Below are positions 1-8,549 of a DNA stretch of 64,000 nucleotides, piece after piece. Under the pieces are notes generated by a model that saw nothing but the letters and a program-made list of their open reading frames with translations, made no database searches and was not told where the DNA came from. Positions within the stretch are counted from its first letter, which is position 1, and every line of letters begins with the position of its first letter. This DNA is from CAVYGM01 sp963768025 (GTDB taxonomy: Bacteria > Bacteroidota > Bacteroidia > Cytophagales > Spirosomataceae): NCBI GenBank assembly GCA_963768025.1, contig CAVYGM010000042.1, positions 203,261 through 267,260 of the forward strand, in the 5' to 3' direction. Position numbers and translations under genes: made by a program.

Positions 1-395
1 GAATCCTGACGGAAGGTGTAATACTCGATACCCCGTTTTCCCCGGGACATATCTTCTTTTTTTATTTTGAAAACCGGCTCACCCTCAACCCCCAGCAGGA
101 AATTGACCCTGATACTCAGATTACCATTCAGATCGTAAAAAAGCCCATTGCCCAGATCAAAGCCCAACGGATGGTAGGGGACATCCTGGTAGGTAACCGT
201 ATTTTCGGATACCTGCCGGGACGTTTGCTGCCGCACCAGATCCACGCGTAGTTCCGTGGGCTCGGCCAGGGGGGCGAGTCGAAGGGCCCCAAAGGCAACG
301 CGGTGGAGGGTCCGAATTTCGGATTTGTCGAGGGTAGCGCAGGCCTGGCACGTAATCAATACCCCCAAAGTAAGCAATCTGGAAAATGTTTTCAT
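1..395 (-). CDS. Probable lipoprotein, 3' end outside window
   Basis: Reading leftward from an ATG at 395 there is an open frame of at least 131 codons that runs off the left edge. The protein starts MKTFSRLLTLGVLITCQACA, a short hydrophobic signal with cysteines placed like a lipobox, so membrane anchoring after lipidation is likely (inference). The rest has alternating hydrophobic and polar residues (FYDLNGNLSIRVNFLLG), suggesting beta structure. I do not recognise the family. It begins 22 bases downstream of the stop of the barrel protein at 418-1698 on the same strand, so the two probably share a transcript. Confidence 0.6.
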   Translation of the reverse strand, partial: MKTFSRLLTLGVLITCQACATLDKSEIRTLHRVAFGALRLAPLAEPTELRVDLVRQQTSRQVSENTVTYQDVPYHPLGFDLGNGLFYDLNGNLSIRVNFLLGVEGEPVFKIKKEDMSRGKRGIEYYTFRQD

Positions 396-417
396 GGATC
401 GGATTGTCAACGTAGCA

Positions 418-1698
418 TCACCAGGAATAATGTAGCCCCAGCTGCGGTAGGGATATAACCGCATTTTCGGCCACCGGGTAGGTGGGGCGCAGCATGTACA
501 CCCCTACGTCGGCTTTGAGGTTGCGGGCGAGGCGGAAGCTGATGCCCGGCATGACCGCCACAAACTGCCAACCCCGGCGATAGGTTTGGCCGCTTTCCTG
601 GCCCATCAGGTAGGAAGCTTCCACAAAGGGCGAAAAAGCAGTAGTACTGATATGATACCGCAGCATAGGGCCCACGGCCCAGCCCCGCAGCGGCGCTTCA
701 ATGGGTACAATGGTAGAATAAGCCCCAAAACCAACGGCCCCCAACAGCACGCGATCCGCTACGAAATAGCCCCCCCGCAGCGCCACATTGGCAAACGAAC
801 CGCCCGTTTGGTACGGAATACCCACGCCCGATATACCAGCCATAGCCGAGCCGCCTTTGAAATCAGGGCGATTGCTCCGTTTGTCTACTACGGGCGTGTT
901 GTAGGGGCTCATGTAGTTGCCAGCCCGCTTCCAGCGCAGGCTTTGCTTGTAGCCAACCTGCAGGGTGAGGTAGCTCCCTTTGCTGACTACGTTGGCCTGG
1001 TATTCGATGCCGTTGAGTTCGAGTTCTTTGGTGGAGATTTGAAACAGATCGCGAAAACCTTTGTTGTACAGGAGCTGGAAGGTTAGAGCCCGGTATTGGC
1101 TGAGTTTATAGTCAATACCGGTCCGGAGCGATAGGGCCAGGCCGTTGTTGCGGGTATGGGCACTTTCGAGCTCGTAGCGGTACACATCGCCGGGCCAGTG
1201 GCCGTCTACCTTCTGATCGTCATTTTCGCGCACGTAGCCATCGAAGCGGTTGACGATGTAGCTGGCATCAAGGCCGGCAGTCAGGATCAGGCGGCGCCAC
1301 AGCAGGCGTGAATTGAAAGTGAGGCCCGCGTTAAGATTGGCCGGAGAAAATTGCGTGTAGCCGTTGTTACGGCCCCAGCCGCTCACAGCACCCGTGGTGG
1401 AGTCGCGGGAAACAAAACTGGTACGGGTTCCTACTTTAAGGTTGGCGGTGCGCACCCCCATGCGAAGGGACAGGTTGGGGGTCAGGCTCCGCTCGGCCGA
1501 GAAGTCAAATGCCGCGCCCAGGCGATCCGGGGCTTCGAATTTGCCGCTGGGCAGAGGGCGGTCGGACGATAGGGTATTGTACGAAAGCGATGGCCCAAGT
1601 GAAGCGCTGAGACGCCACGGACTTTGCGCAAAGCTTTCGCCGGCTGCCAAAAGTATACACAGTACAGATATAGTTCGTAGAGTATTTTTCATACGCAC
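418..1698 (-). CDS. Outer-membrane beta-barrel protein
   Basis: A 426-residue protein with a clear signal peptide (KNTLRTISVLCILLAAGE, then cleavage near SFAQ-S) followed by many alternating amphipathic strands and Gly/Tyr-rich turns. It ends in LHYSW, and an aromatic last residue is typical of outer-membrane barrels. No enzyme motif is visible. The start could be the first Met or the third codon (MKNTL), because both lie just before the signal. It is probably an outer-membrane or surface-associated barrel of unknown cargo, cotranscribed with the lipoprotein downstream. The barrel assignment rests on architecture, not on a named family. Confidence 0.6.
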   Translation of the reverse strand: MRMKNTLRTISVLCILLAAGESFAQSPWRLSASLGPSLSYNTLSSDRPLPSGKFEAPDRLGAAFDFSAERSLTPNLSLRMGVRTANLKVGTRTSFVSRDSTTGAVSGWGRNNGYTQFSPANLNAGLTFNSRLLWRRLILTAGLDASYIVNRFDGYVRENDDQKVDGHWPGDVYRYELESAHTRNNGLALSLRTGIDYKLSQYRALTFQLLYNKGFRDLFQISTKELELNGIEYQANVVSKGSYLTLQVGYKQSLRWKRAGNYMSPYNTPVVDKRSNRPDFKGGSAMAGISGVGIPYQTGGSFANVALRGGYFVADRVLLGAVGFGAYSTIVPIEAPLRGWAVGPMLRYHISTTAFSPFVEASYLMGQESGQTYRRGWQFVAVMPGISFRLARNLKADVGVYMLRPTYPVAENAVISLPQLGLHYSW

Positions 1699-1845
1699 AG
1701 CCGTTTCATGTCTATTTTACCTCTAAAATACTGATTCCTACACTAAATCACTATACTATTATTTAAAAAAAGTGGTGACAACGAGAAGAGAGAAAAACGT
1801 TCTTGCACTTTACCAATTAATTTTGGCAATCCATAAGTATCACCT

Positions 1846-2286
1846 ATGAAAAAACTTCGAAAGGCCTTTTTATCCCTTACACTCATCGGCATAGCATTTG
1901 TTGCACATGCGCAGCAAACTTTTCTTCCAACAAATCCAACCGAATGCACCCAGTCGTTCTTCACGGCTCTGACGGAGGAGAATGCCCCCTCGCTGCGGGC
2001 TCTGCTTACCATTGATTTTTCGATGGTGAGCTTTGATGGAGGTCTCATTGATGCCGCCACTCTATCCGATGCTATTGGCAGTGGCTCCATCACAATTGAC
2101 CGGGGAGATGTGCAACGGATGTATAGTAGAATATACGGCGATGCGGGTGTGGTGACAGGTACCTGGGACGCCCGGGGGAAACTTCAAGGGTACGATTTCC
2201 AAAATCGCCTTAGCTTTATGGCCCTGTGCGTGCGGCAGGGAGGAAGCTGGAAAGTAGCCGGCATCCAATTTACTCCTCAACCCTGA
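1846..2286 (+). CDS. Secreted NTF2-like (SnoaL/DUF4440-type) protein
   Basis: A 146-residue protein with an N-terminal signal (MKKLRKAFLSLTLIGIAFVA, cleavage after HAQ). The mature part resembles the NTF2-like fold: an opening helix (ECTQSFFTALTEENAPSLRA), strands, and a C-terminal GGSWKVAGIQF strand typical of DUF4440/SnoaL-like domains. Such domains bind small ligands or have no known activity; no catalytic residues can be assigned. A TAATTTTG element resembling the Bacteroidota -7 box lies at 1818-1825, but I see no well-spaced upstream box. It is transcribed away from the barrel gene. Confidence 0.5.
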   Translation: MKKLRKAFLSLTLIGIAFVAHAQQTFLPTNPTECTQSFFTALTEENAPSLRALLTIDFSMVSFDGGLIDAATLSDAIGSGSITIDRGDVQRMYSRIYGDAGVVTGTWDARGKLQGYDFQNRLSFMALCVRQGGSWKVAGIQFTPQP

Positions 2287-2520
2287 TGCAGGGTGTCGGC
2301 CGCTTCGTATTGCAAATCCTTTGCGTACAGGATTTTAGTTGCATACCCAATAGCCCTGTGAATCAACTTGCTGATTGAAATAGGACTTCACCCCGAACAA
2401 ATTGAATATTGGATACATCCTAAAAATCAGAAGTATCTACTTTGGGTTAGGAATAGTATATTTGCCCCGAACCTGTTTGGGAGAAAGTAAGTTAGTTAGA
2501 CATACCTTTTTTAAAATACC

Positions 2521-3462
2521 TTGGAAAAAGACGCTAAAATCTACATTGCCGGCCACCGGGGCATGGTGGGATCGGCCATCCTTCGCAAATTGAAAGCCGA
2601 GGGCTACACCAACTTTGTGACCCGTACTTCCACCGAACTCGATCTACGCAATCAGGTAGCTGTGCTGGATTTCTTTGAGGCCGAACGCCCCGACTATGTA
2701 TTTCTGGCCGCCGCTAAGGTAGGTGGGATCATGGCTAACAATATCTACCGGGCGGAGTTCTTGCTGGATAATCTCCAAATTCAGAACAACGTCATCGACA
2801 GCGCCCACCGCGTGGGGGTACGCAAGCTGATGTTCCTGGGTTCGTCGTGCATCTACCCCAAAATGGCCCCGCAACCCCTCCGCGAGGATTACCTCCTCAC
2901 GGGGAAGCTCGAACCCACCAATGAACCGTACGCCATTGCCAAAATAGCCGGCATAAAACTTTGCGAGGCCTACCGAAGTCAGTATGGCAGCAATTTTATA
3001 TCGGTGATGCCCACCAATCTGTACGGTCCCAACGACAACTACGACCTTAACAATTCCCACGTGCTGCCGGCCATGATCCGGAAATTCCACGAGGCTAAGG
3101 TGGAAGAAAAACCTTTCGTGGAGCTCTGGGGAACGGGTTCACCCCGCCGGGAATTTCTGCACGCCAACGACCTGGCCGATGCCTGTTACTTCCTGATGCA
3201 GCACTACAACGAACCCGAGCTGATCAATATAGGCGTAGGCGATGACGTCACCATTAAGGCCCTAGCCGAGCTCATTCAAGAAGTAGTAGGCTACGAAGGA
3301 GCTATTCACTGGAATACCGACAAGCCCGATGGAACCCCGCGCAAGCTGATGGATGTGGGCAAGCTCCATAGCCTGGGTTGGAAGCATTCTATTGATATAG
3401 AGGAAGGCATAAGGGCTACTTATCAGGATTTCCTGAGCCGAATTGAGATCTACGCTGTCTGA
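2521..3462 (+). CDS. fcl: GDP-L-fucose synthase
   Basis: Converts GDP-4-keto-6-deoxy-mannose to GDP-L-fucose with NADPH (epimerase and reductase steps), supplying fucose for surface glycans. The 313-residue length is normal. The Rossmann motif G11-x-x-G14-x-x-G17 (GHRGMVGS) and the SDR catalytic pair Tyr137/Lys141 (EPYAIAK) are present, as are SSCIYPK and the PTNLYGPND stretch typical of the family. The start is TTG: an in-frame stop lies three codons upstream and no ATG precedes the conserved Rossmann strand. The usual partner gmd is not in the window, but manC at 29 kb belongs to the same GDP-sugar route. Confidence 0.9.
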   Translation: MEKDAKIYIAGHRGMVGSAILRKLKAEGYTNFVTRTSTELDLRNQVAVLDFFEAERPDYVFLAAAKVGGIMANNIYRAEFLLDNLQIQNNVIDSAHRVGVRKLMFLGSSCIYPKMAPQPLREDYLLTGKLEPTNEPYAIAKIAGIKLCEAYRSQYGSNFISVMPTNLYGPNDNYDLNNSHVLPAMIRKFHEAKVEEKPFVELWGTGSPRREFLHANDLADACYFLMQHYNEPELINIGVGDDVTIKALAELIQEVVGYEGAIHWNTDKPDGTPRKLMDVGKLHSLGWKHSIDIEEGIRATYQDFLSRIEIYAV

Positions 3463-3466
3463 AGCC

Positions 3467-3770
3467 ATGGGTGATAACAGCGACATCGTTGACAGCCTCT
3501 CGGCCGAAGATATAAACCGGATCATCGAAATGGCCTGGGAAGATCGTACCCCCTTCGACGCTATTCTGGCGCAGTTTGGAGTAGCGGAGCAGGGAGTCAT
3601 CAGCCTCATGCGCCGGGAGCTTAAAGCCTACCTCCTGGCGGCGGTGGCGCGCGCGGGTACAGGGCCGGGCTACTAAACATGCTGCGCTCACAGCGGATCA
3701 ACTGCCGCGTTTTAAAAGTACCCGTCAGAGGGCGGTTTCGCTTAACAAAATCAGCAAAAGGCTGAAATAA
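3467..3770 (+). CDS. DUF2805 (TIGR03643) family small protein, frameshifted
   Basis: The ATG at 3467 lies 4 bases after the fcl stop and opens MGDNSDIVDSLSAEDINRII, the recognisable start of this small Bacteroidota/cyanobacterial family of unknown function. As written the frame ends at 3676 with an atypical tail. Removing one A from the AAA near 3625-3628 restores the family ending LKPTSWRRWRARVQGRATKH and continues to a stop at 3768-3770. The sequence therefore carries an apparent one-base insertion in a homopolymer. The basic C-terminus could suggest nucleic-acid contact (inference). It is likely cotranscribed with fcl. Confidence 0.7.
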
Positions 3771-3866
3771 AACGTTAGGTAGCAACGAAAGAAAACCTAA
3801 TTATTGTGGGTAAAAAGTTCATTTTGCCCACGATAATTTTATTTTTATACAAAATTCCCCTATTTA

Positions 3867-3900
3867 TTTGCAATAATCTTCGGGAAACTAACTAGCTTTG
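3867..3900 (+). promoter_or_regulatory. Probable Bacteroidota-type promoter for the Lrp gene
   Basis: A TTTG at 3867-3870 and TAGCTTTG at 3893-3900 match the Bacteroidota sigma-ABfr pattern (TTTG around -33, TAnnTTTG around -7), with a 22-base gap slightly longer than the usual 19-21. The Lrp start codon follows about 40 bases later. This is sequence matching only. Confidence 0.4.
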
Positions 3901-3941
3901 CGGGATTCATTTCAAGACAAATTTTAATCCGTTGCAGAGCA

Positions 3942-4415
3942 ATGTCTTCTACCTTAAAACTCGATCAAATAGATCGTAAAGTATTAGAAATACTTCAATC
4001 AAACGCCAAGATCACCAACGCGCAGCTTTCCAAAGAAATTGGACTTTCCCCAGCTCCTACCCTTGAACGCGTAAAAAAACTAGAACAAGCCGGCATCATT
4101 AAAAGCTATCATGCACAGCTCGACCCCGAAAAAGTGGGTTTAGGCGTGACTACCTTTGTGCAGATTTCTCTGGTAGGACACAAGAAAGCAGTGACTGACT
4201 CTTTTGTAGAGAAGGTCAATTCCATTGCTGACATCATTGAATGTCACCACATTACCGGAACCGGAGATTTTTTAATTAAGGTTATTTCCAAAGACATCAG
4301 CTCGTATCAGAAGTTGATGCTTGAAAAAATCAATGAGATTGAGGAAGTCGCCAGCACCCAAACTATGGTTATTCTTTCAACTTTCAAGGAAAGCAAAACT
4401 TTGCCCCTTCCCTGA
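3942..4415 (+). CDS. Lrp/AsnC-family transcriptional regulator
   Basis: A 157-residue feast/famine regulator. Residues about 5-60 form the winged helix-turn-helix (DRKVLEILQSNAKITNAQLS, then SPAPTLERVKKLEQAGII). The rest is the RAM/AsnC ligand-binding domain (GVTTFVQISLVGHKK, CHHITGTGDFLIKV). These proteins form octamers, bind amino acids, and activate or repress metabolic genes; the ligand cannot be read from sequence. It is monocistronic, with its own apparent promoter and a strong terminator downstream. Confidence 0.85.
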   Translation: MSSTLKLDQIDRKVLEILQSNAKITNAQLSKEIGLSPAPTLERVKKLEQAGIIKSYHAQLDPEKVGLGVTTFVQISLVGHKKAVTDSFVEKVNSIADIIECHHITGTGDFLIKVISKDISSYQKLMLEKINEIEEVASTQTMVILSTFKESKTLPLP

Positions 4416-4490
4416 GGAGAAGAACGATGCTTGACGGGAAGAGAATTTCAAGTCATTCACTCTGTTAAAAGTCAATCTTTTTAAAGGTCA

Positions 4491-4533
4491 AAAAGTCAGC
4501 GTTTCCATTGTTTTGGAAGCGCTGACTTTTTTT
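4491..4533 (+). terminator. Rho-independent terminator after the Lrp gene
   Basis: AAAGTCAGCG-TTTCC pairs with GGAA-GCGCTGACTTT across a short loop and is followed by a T run. It sits about 75 bases past the Lrp stop. The A run on the other side means it could also act leftward. Confidence 0.8.
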
Positions 4534-4544
4534 GATTGACGTGA

Positions 4545-4626
4545 GCGGAAGACGAGTCTCGAATGGCAGGGGCCACCCCGTCGCAACCTGCAGCTTGGGA
4601 AGCTGCTTCTCTATCGGGCCGATAGG
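4545..4626 (-). pseudogene. tRNA-Gly remnant, 3' half with insertions
   Basis: On the minus strand this keeps the intact anticodon arm GCAGC-TTCCCAA-GCTGC and the tRNA-Gly 3' end (TTCGAGACTCGTCTTCCGCT). The 5' half is lost, and about 20 bases containing a GGGGTGGCCCC hairpin are inserted in the T-stem. It is a decayed copy of the tRNA at 4717-4792 and cannot fold as a tRNA. Confidence 0.6.
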
Positions 4627-4689
4627 TGAAGCCGAATATGAAATTTTAAATTATTCACTCAATTAAAAGCTACTTCTCTGCAGCAAATG

Positions 4690-4715
4690 AATCAGCACTC
4701 CGAGGGTGCTGATTT
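4690..4715 (-). terminator. Terminator of tRNA-Gly
   Basis: AATCAGCAC and GTGCTGATT pair around a short loop, immediately 3' of the minus-strand tRNA-Gly. The T run after it on the minus strand is short (CATTTG). Confidence 0.55.
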
Positions 4716-4716
4716 A

Positions 4717-4792
4717 TGGAGCGGAAGACGAGTCTCGAACTCGCGACCTGCAGCTTGGGAAGCTGCCGCTCTACCAACTGAGCTACTTCCGC
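4717..4792 (-). tRNA. tRNA-Gly(CCC)
   Basis: The minus strand reads GCGGAAG...CTTCCGC (a perfect 7-bp acceptor stem), discriminator T, and an encoded CCA at 4717-4719. The D-arm AGCTCAGTTGGTAGAGC, anticodon arm GCAGC-TTCCCAA-GCTGC and T-arm GCGAG-TTCGAGA-CTCGT all pair. The anticodon is CCC, reading GGG. This is the only copy in the local cluster with all stems intact. Confidence 0.95.
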
Positions 4793-5053
4793 GTATTTTT
4801 GATTTACTTAAATATTACCATCTAGAGGACGTGTCTCAAATGGCAGGGGTCACCCCGTCGCAACCTGCAGCTTGGGAAGCTGCCGCTCTATCGGCCGCCG
4901 AACCGCAACTGAGCTACTTCCGCGTATTTTTGATTCACTTAAATATTACCATCTAGAGGACGTGTCTCAAATGGCAGGGGCTACCCCGTCGCAACCTGCA
5001 GCTTGGGAAGCTGCCGCTCTATCGGCCGCCAAACTACAACTGAGCTACTTCCC
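4791..5053 (-). repeat. Two tandem 131-bp units carrying degenerate tRNA-Gly copies
   Basis: Two direct repeats with a 131-base period (units from 4791 and 4922) include both an AT-rich spacer (cgcgtatttttgat...) and a tRNA-Gly-like core at about 4825-4922 and 4954-5053. On the minus strand both keep the start GCGGAAGTAGCTCAGTTG (one with its first bases altered) and the exact anticodon arm. Both have an insertion in the D-loop (ending GGCGGCCGAT) and a GC hairpin inserted in the T-stem. The 3' acceptor strand no longer pairs. They look like decaying duplicates rather than working tRNAs. Confidence 0.65.
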
Positions 5054-5201
5054 CTTGGTATACGCTACCTGGATTCAAATATAGAAACAGGATGTGTATT
5101 CCGCACTATGCTGTTCGCCATTTCTGGAATAAAAAATACGCCTTTACTACCAAAACAGTAATATTCAGCCGCAGGGTACTTTTGCACCTAAATCCTCTTT
5201 C

Positions 5202-6528
5202 ATGATCGAGCAGTTAGACCCGCCTAAATCCATATCCGGACAACTTCGCTACCTGGGCCCCGGCTTTATCATGTCAGCCGCTATTGTGGGTTCCGGTGAG
5301 CTGATCGCTACGACAACGCTGGGAGCCAAAGCGGGCTTTGTTACCTTTTGGGTCATTATTGTGAGTTGCCTGGTGAAGGTGGCATTGCAACTGGAATTTG
5401 GTAAAAATGCCATCTATACGGGTACTTTTACCATGTACAATTTCAACCGGCTACCCGGCGCGCGCTGGCGGGGTACGCATTGGAGTATTTGGCTGTGGCT
5501 TTCGTTGCAGGGTCTGAAGCTAATGCAGGTAGGAGGAATTGTGGGAGGCGTGGCTATTGTGCTCAACATGGCCTTTCCGGGTATATCGGTGAATATATGG
5601 GCGTTGCTTTCGGCGCTTGCTACGGCTTTGCTGGTGTACCGGGGCTACTATACTCCTATCGAAAAAGGATCATTGGTCATGATTGTGCTTTTTTCGTCGG
5701 TGGTGCTTCTTTCGCTTGGGTTATTGCAGGGTACCCCTTTCGCTATTCGCTGGCCGGATATTCAGGAGGGCATTAGTTTCCGCCTTCCTCCCGAGGCCGT
5801 GGCGGTAGCGTTCGGTGCCTTTGGCATTACCGGCGTCGGTGGTGATGAAATCATGTACTACAACTATTGGTGTATCGAAAAAGGCTACGCTGCCTACGCC
5901 GGACCCAACGATGGAAGCGAGGCCTGGGCCGAGCGGGCCAAAGGCTGGATCAAGGTCATGTATCTGGATGCTCTCCTATCTATGGTCGTTTATACGGTGG
6001 TAACGGCCGCGTTCTATCTACTTGGGGCAGCGGTACTTGCACCGGAGCGGCGAGGTACCCGAGGGATACCGGATGATAGGGGTCCTATCCCGAATTTTTA
6101 CCGAAACGCTTGGTCCTTGGGCCGAAACGTTGTTTCTGGTGGGTGCCTTTACGGCGCTGTATTCTACCCTTTTCACGGCCACGGCCAGTTGGGCGCGGGT
6201 ATACGGCGATGCCTTCGGACAGTTGGGTTGGCTGAAATTCGGCAGCCCGCAAGAGCGTCGGCGCTCCATTGCCATTTTTTCCTGGATATTCCCCTTCGCC
6301 TGGTGCGTATTCTTTCTGTTTTTCCAGGCACCCGTCATGATGGTCATTCTGGGGGGGATAGCTACCTCCGTGTTACTGCTCCTCATTGTGTGGGTAGCGT
6401 GGGTGTATCGCTACCGCGAGCTGCCCAAGGCGCTGGTCCCTACGCGGTTCTACGATGTATTTTTCTGGATTAGTATAGTGTCCATCTTAATGGTAAGCGC
6501 CTATGGGGTTTGGCAGGTGTTAAGGTAG
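5202..6528 (+). CDS. Nramp-family divalent metal transporter, frameshifted
   Basis: An inner-membrane proton-coupled metal transporter of the Nramp superfamily. LGPGFIMSAAIVGSGELIAT matches TM1 of the family, although the canonical metal-binding DPGN is replaced by VGSGE, as in the distant Nramp-related group found in Bacteroidota and Planctomycetes. The reading frame breaks near 6037: the sequence reads gtacTTgcacc where gtacTgcacc would continue AAVLHRSGEVPEGYRMIGVL into the second frame ending at 6528. With that base removed the protein is about 441 residues with roughly 11 membrane segments. The substrate is uncertain because of the TM1 change. It stands alone. Confidence 0.75.
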
Positions 6529-6563
6529 GTGGTTAGCTTTTAGGTTGGCACAGAGATCTCCCC

Positions 6564-7634
6564 CTACATCTTTCCCCGTTCTACGGCCTTCGCCGCCGTT
6601 CCGGATAGCGACATGATACCTGGCAATAACCCGGCGAAGCGCTCATCCCGCGTGAGACCTTTTTTCCAGCGGGCGTATATCTGCTGAATCACGACGGTGT
6701 TTTTAAATAATCCGAAAACGTAGTAGTACAGGATGTTCGTCACATCGCGGCCGCTTTTCTCCGCGTAGCGATCCGCAAACTCCCTACGAGTGAGGTTGCC
6801 GGGCAACCAGCTAAGATTGAAGCTCCGCTCAAAGGGCGCATCCCCCGCTTCGGCCCAGTATGAAAGTGCCGTACCAACGTCCATGAGGGGATCGCCTACG
6901 GTACACATTTCCCAATCCAGCACGGCCAGAATCTTGGTAAGGTTGGCCGGATTGAGTACCACGTTATCGTACTTATAGTCGTTGTGAATCAGCGTGGGGC
7001 TATTTTCGGGGGGCATGGTATCGCTGAGCCAACGGTAGAGCTGCTCCATCTCGGGCAGGTCATCGGTCTGAGCAGCCAGGTAGCGTTTATACCAGCCCTC
7101 TACTTGTCGACGAATATAGCCTTCGGGCTTCCCAATTTGAATAAGTCCTGTCTTGCTGATGTCCAGTGCGTGCAGATCGGCCAGATTGTCTACCAGAGCT
7201 TGGGAGGTAGCCTGCAACTGCTCCGGAGTCAGCCCCAATTTGGGCGCGGTTTGGGCGCGCAGGATCACCCCCGGCACCCGTTCCATGATGTAGAATGGAC
7301 ATCCCATCACCTTCAGATCCTCGCAGAGGAGAATAGGAGCCGGGATTTTGCTAAATCCAGCGCTCTGAATCATAGCAAGCACCCGGTACTCACGCTCCAT
7401 GTCGTGTCCCCCTTTGATGTGCTCGGCACCGAACGGTGGCCGGCGAAGCACATACGCGTGCCCGTCGGTAGCTTTGAGAAAATACGTCAGGTTGGAATAG
7501 CCCCCCGGAAACTGCCGTACCTCCGCTACCGGTTTTCCGAATCCCCCGTGGGTACTCAGGTACTGGTTGAGGGCCGGGAGATCTATCTCCTCGCCGGGCC
7601 GGACGGTCGTTGGCGTATCGGTGTTTAAGTTCAT
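6564..7634 (-). CDS. Phosphotransferase family protein (APH fold, ACAD10/11-like kinase)
   Basis: An aminoglycoside-phosphotransferase-fold kinase. The Brenner motif LIHNDYKYDNVVLNP supplies the catalytic Asp, and VLDWEMCTVGDPLMDVG the metal-binding Asp. This subgroup is repeatedly linked to acyl-CoA dehydrogenases and resembles the kinase half of ACAD10/ACAD11, which acts on 4-hydroxy-acyl-CoAs. I chose the ATG at 7634 (MNLNTDT) over one 17 codons upstream, because the longer form would overlap the previous gene. It is last in a leftward operon after the dehydrogenase and the PIG-L deacetylase. Confidence 0.8.
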   Translation of the reverse strand: MNLNTDTPTTVRPGEEIDLPALNQYLSTHGGFGKPVAEVRQFPGGYSNLTYFLKATDGHAYVLRRPPFGAEHIKGGHDMEREYRVLAMIQSAGFSKIPAPILLCEDLKVMGCPFYIMERVPGVILRAQTAPKLGLTPEQLQATSQALVDNLADLHALDISKTGLIQIGKPEGYIRRQVEGWYKRYLAAQTDDLPEMEQLYRWLSDTMPPENSPTLIHNDYKYDNVVLNPANLTKILAVLDWEMCTVGDPLMDVGTALSYWAEAGDAPFERSFNLSWLPGNLTRREFADRYAEKSGRDVTNILYYYVFGLFKNTVVIQQIYARWKKGLTRDERFAGLLPGIMSLSGTAAKAVERGKM

Positions 7635-7650
7635 GGTGATATTGAGGAAT

Positions 7651-8532
7651 TTAGTGGGGGAAGCCCGTCGCCCGGATCGCGTCAAATAAGGCCTGCGCTT
7701 GGGCTATGCCCTCACGGGGGTTAATGGCAAAGTACCGGAAGGTTTCGATGTCACCCCGGTGAACAAGATTTTCCTGCAAATCACCCTGTGACTTGTACTC
7801 GGCAATGACCCAATCGGATACTATTTTGTAGGTTAGCAGGTCGCGATGACCAAATTTTGCCGACCGATCGAACGTAAAAAGGGGAGCATCTTTCAGGATT
7901 TGGGTTTCGGGATAGCCTTCGAGTTGCTCAAAGGCCATCGGTTCATTCCCCTTTACCACCCAGCCCCCACCTAATACGATGGGCTTTTTGCTTCCCTGGT
8001 ACCGCTGGGCCGCCCGAAGCGCCATCAGACTGGCGGTTTTGTGGTGGCCGTGCTGCCCGGCATGAGGTACCATCACAAAAATAAAGTCATAGTTTTCTTG
8101 CGCCAGAATCTGATCCAGCCGTTTTTGGATGTAGGGCACATCCCACGAAGCTCCGCCCGCGTACGGTTTCTCATTCAGAGTATACAGGTCGTCCTTTTGA
8201 TCAAAAAAGTAATATTTACGAATCCCCATAACCCGTCCGGCGTTCATGAGCTCCTGCTTCCGAATAGCGGGCAGTCGCTCGCGGCCAATTACCGAATCAG
8301 TTAGTGAGTACCCATAGTAGATTGAGCCCAGCTCCGAGCCGTTGAAGCCTCCCTGCGCGTCGGTCATCAGGGCCAGGTCTACGCTGCCTTTCAAGTCGTG
8401 GGTGATTTTGAATACCGTTACCGGAAAGGAAGTTTCGTCGTCGGGATGCGCCGTTACGATCAGCACTTTGGGGGGTAGCTGAGCAAATACAGAAGAGGCA
8501 AACAACGCCGCGAGGTACAGGACATATTTCAT
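7651..8532 (-). CDS. Exported PIG-L (LmbE-like) deacetylase
   Basis: A zinc-dependent N-acetyl-hydrolase family member of 293 residues. A signal peptide (MKYVLYLAALFASSVFA) precedes the family metal-binding motif AHPDDE at residues 28-33, with the second metal site in PHAGQHGHHKTA. Family members remove acetyl groups from GlcNAc-type sugars or related conjugates. Export implies the substrate is periplasmic or extracellular, which sits oddly between two cytoplasmic acyl-CoA enzymes. The gaps to its neighbours are 17 and 16 bases, so cotranscription is likely even if function is not shared. Confidence 0.85.
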   Translation of the reverse strand: MKYVLYLAALFASSVFAQLPPKVLIVTAHPDDETSFPVTVFKITHDLKGSVDLALMTDAQGGFNGSELGSIYYGYSLTDSVIGRERLPAIRKQELMNAGRVMGIRKYYFFDQKDDLYTLNEKPYAGGASWDVPYIQKRLDQILAQENYDFIFVMVPHAGQHGHHKTASLMALRAAQRYQGSKKPIVLGGGWVVKGNEPMAFEQLEGYPETQILKDAPLFTFDRSAKFGHRDLLTYKIVSDWVIAEYKSQGDLQENLVHRGDIETFRYFAINPREGIAQAQALFDAIRATGFPH

Positions 8533-8549
8533 GAATTAGTCGGGTAGAG

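Noticed and set aside
4687..5084. Small open frames across the tRNA-Gly repeats (PAAWEAAALS-type peptides)
   Set aside because: They simply translate the minus-strand tRNA copies backwards. The repeated peptide follows the RNA repeat.
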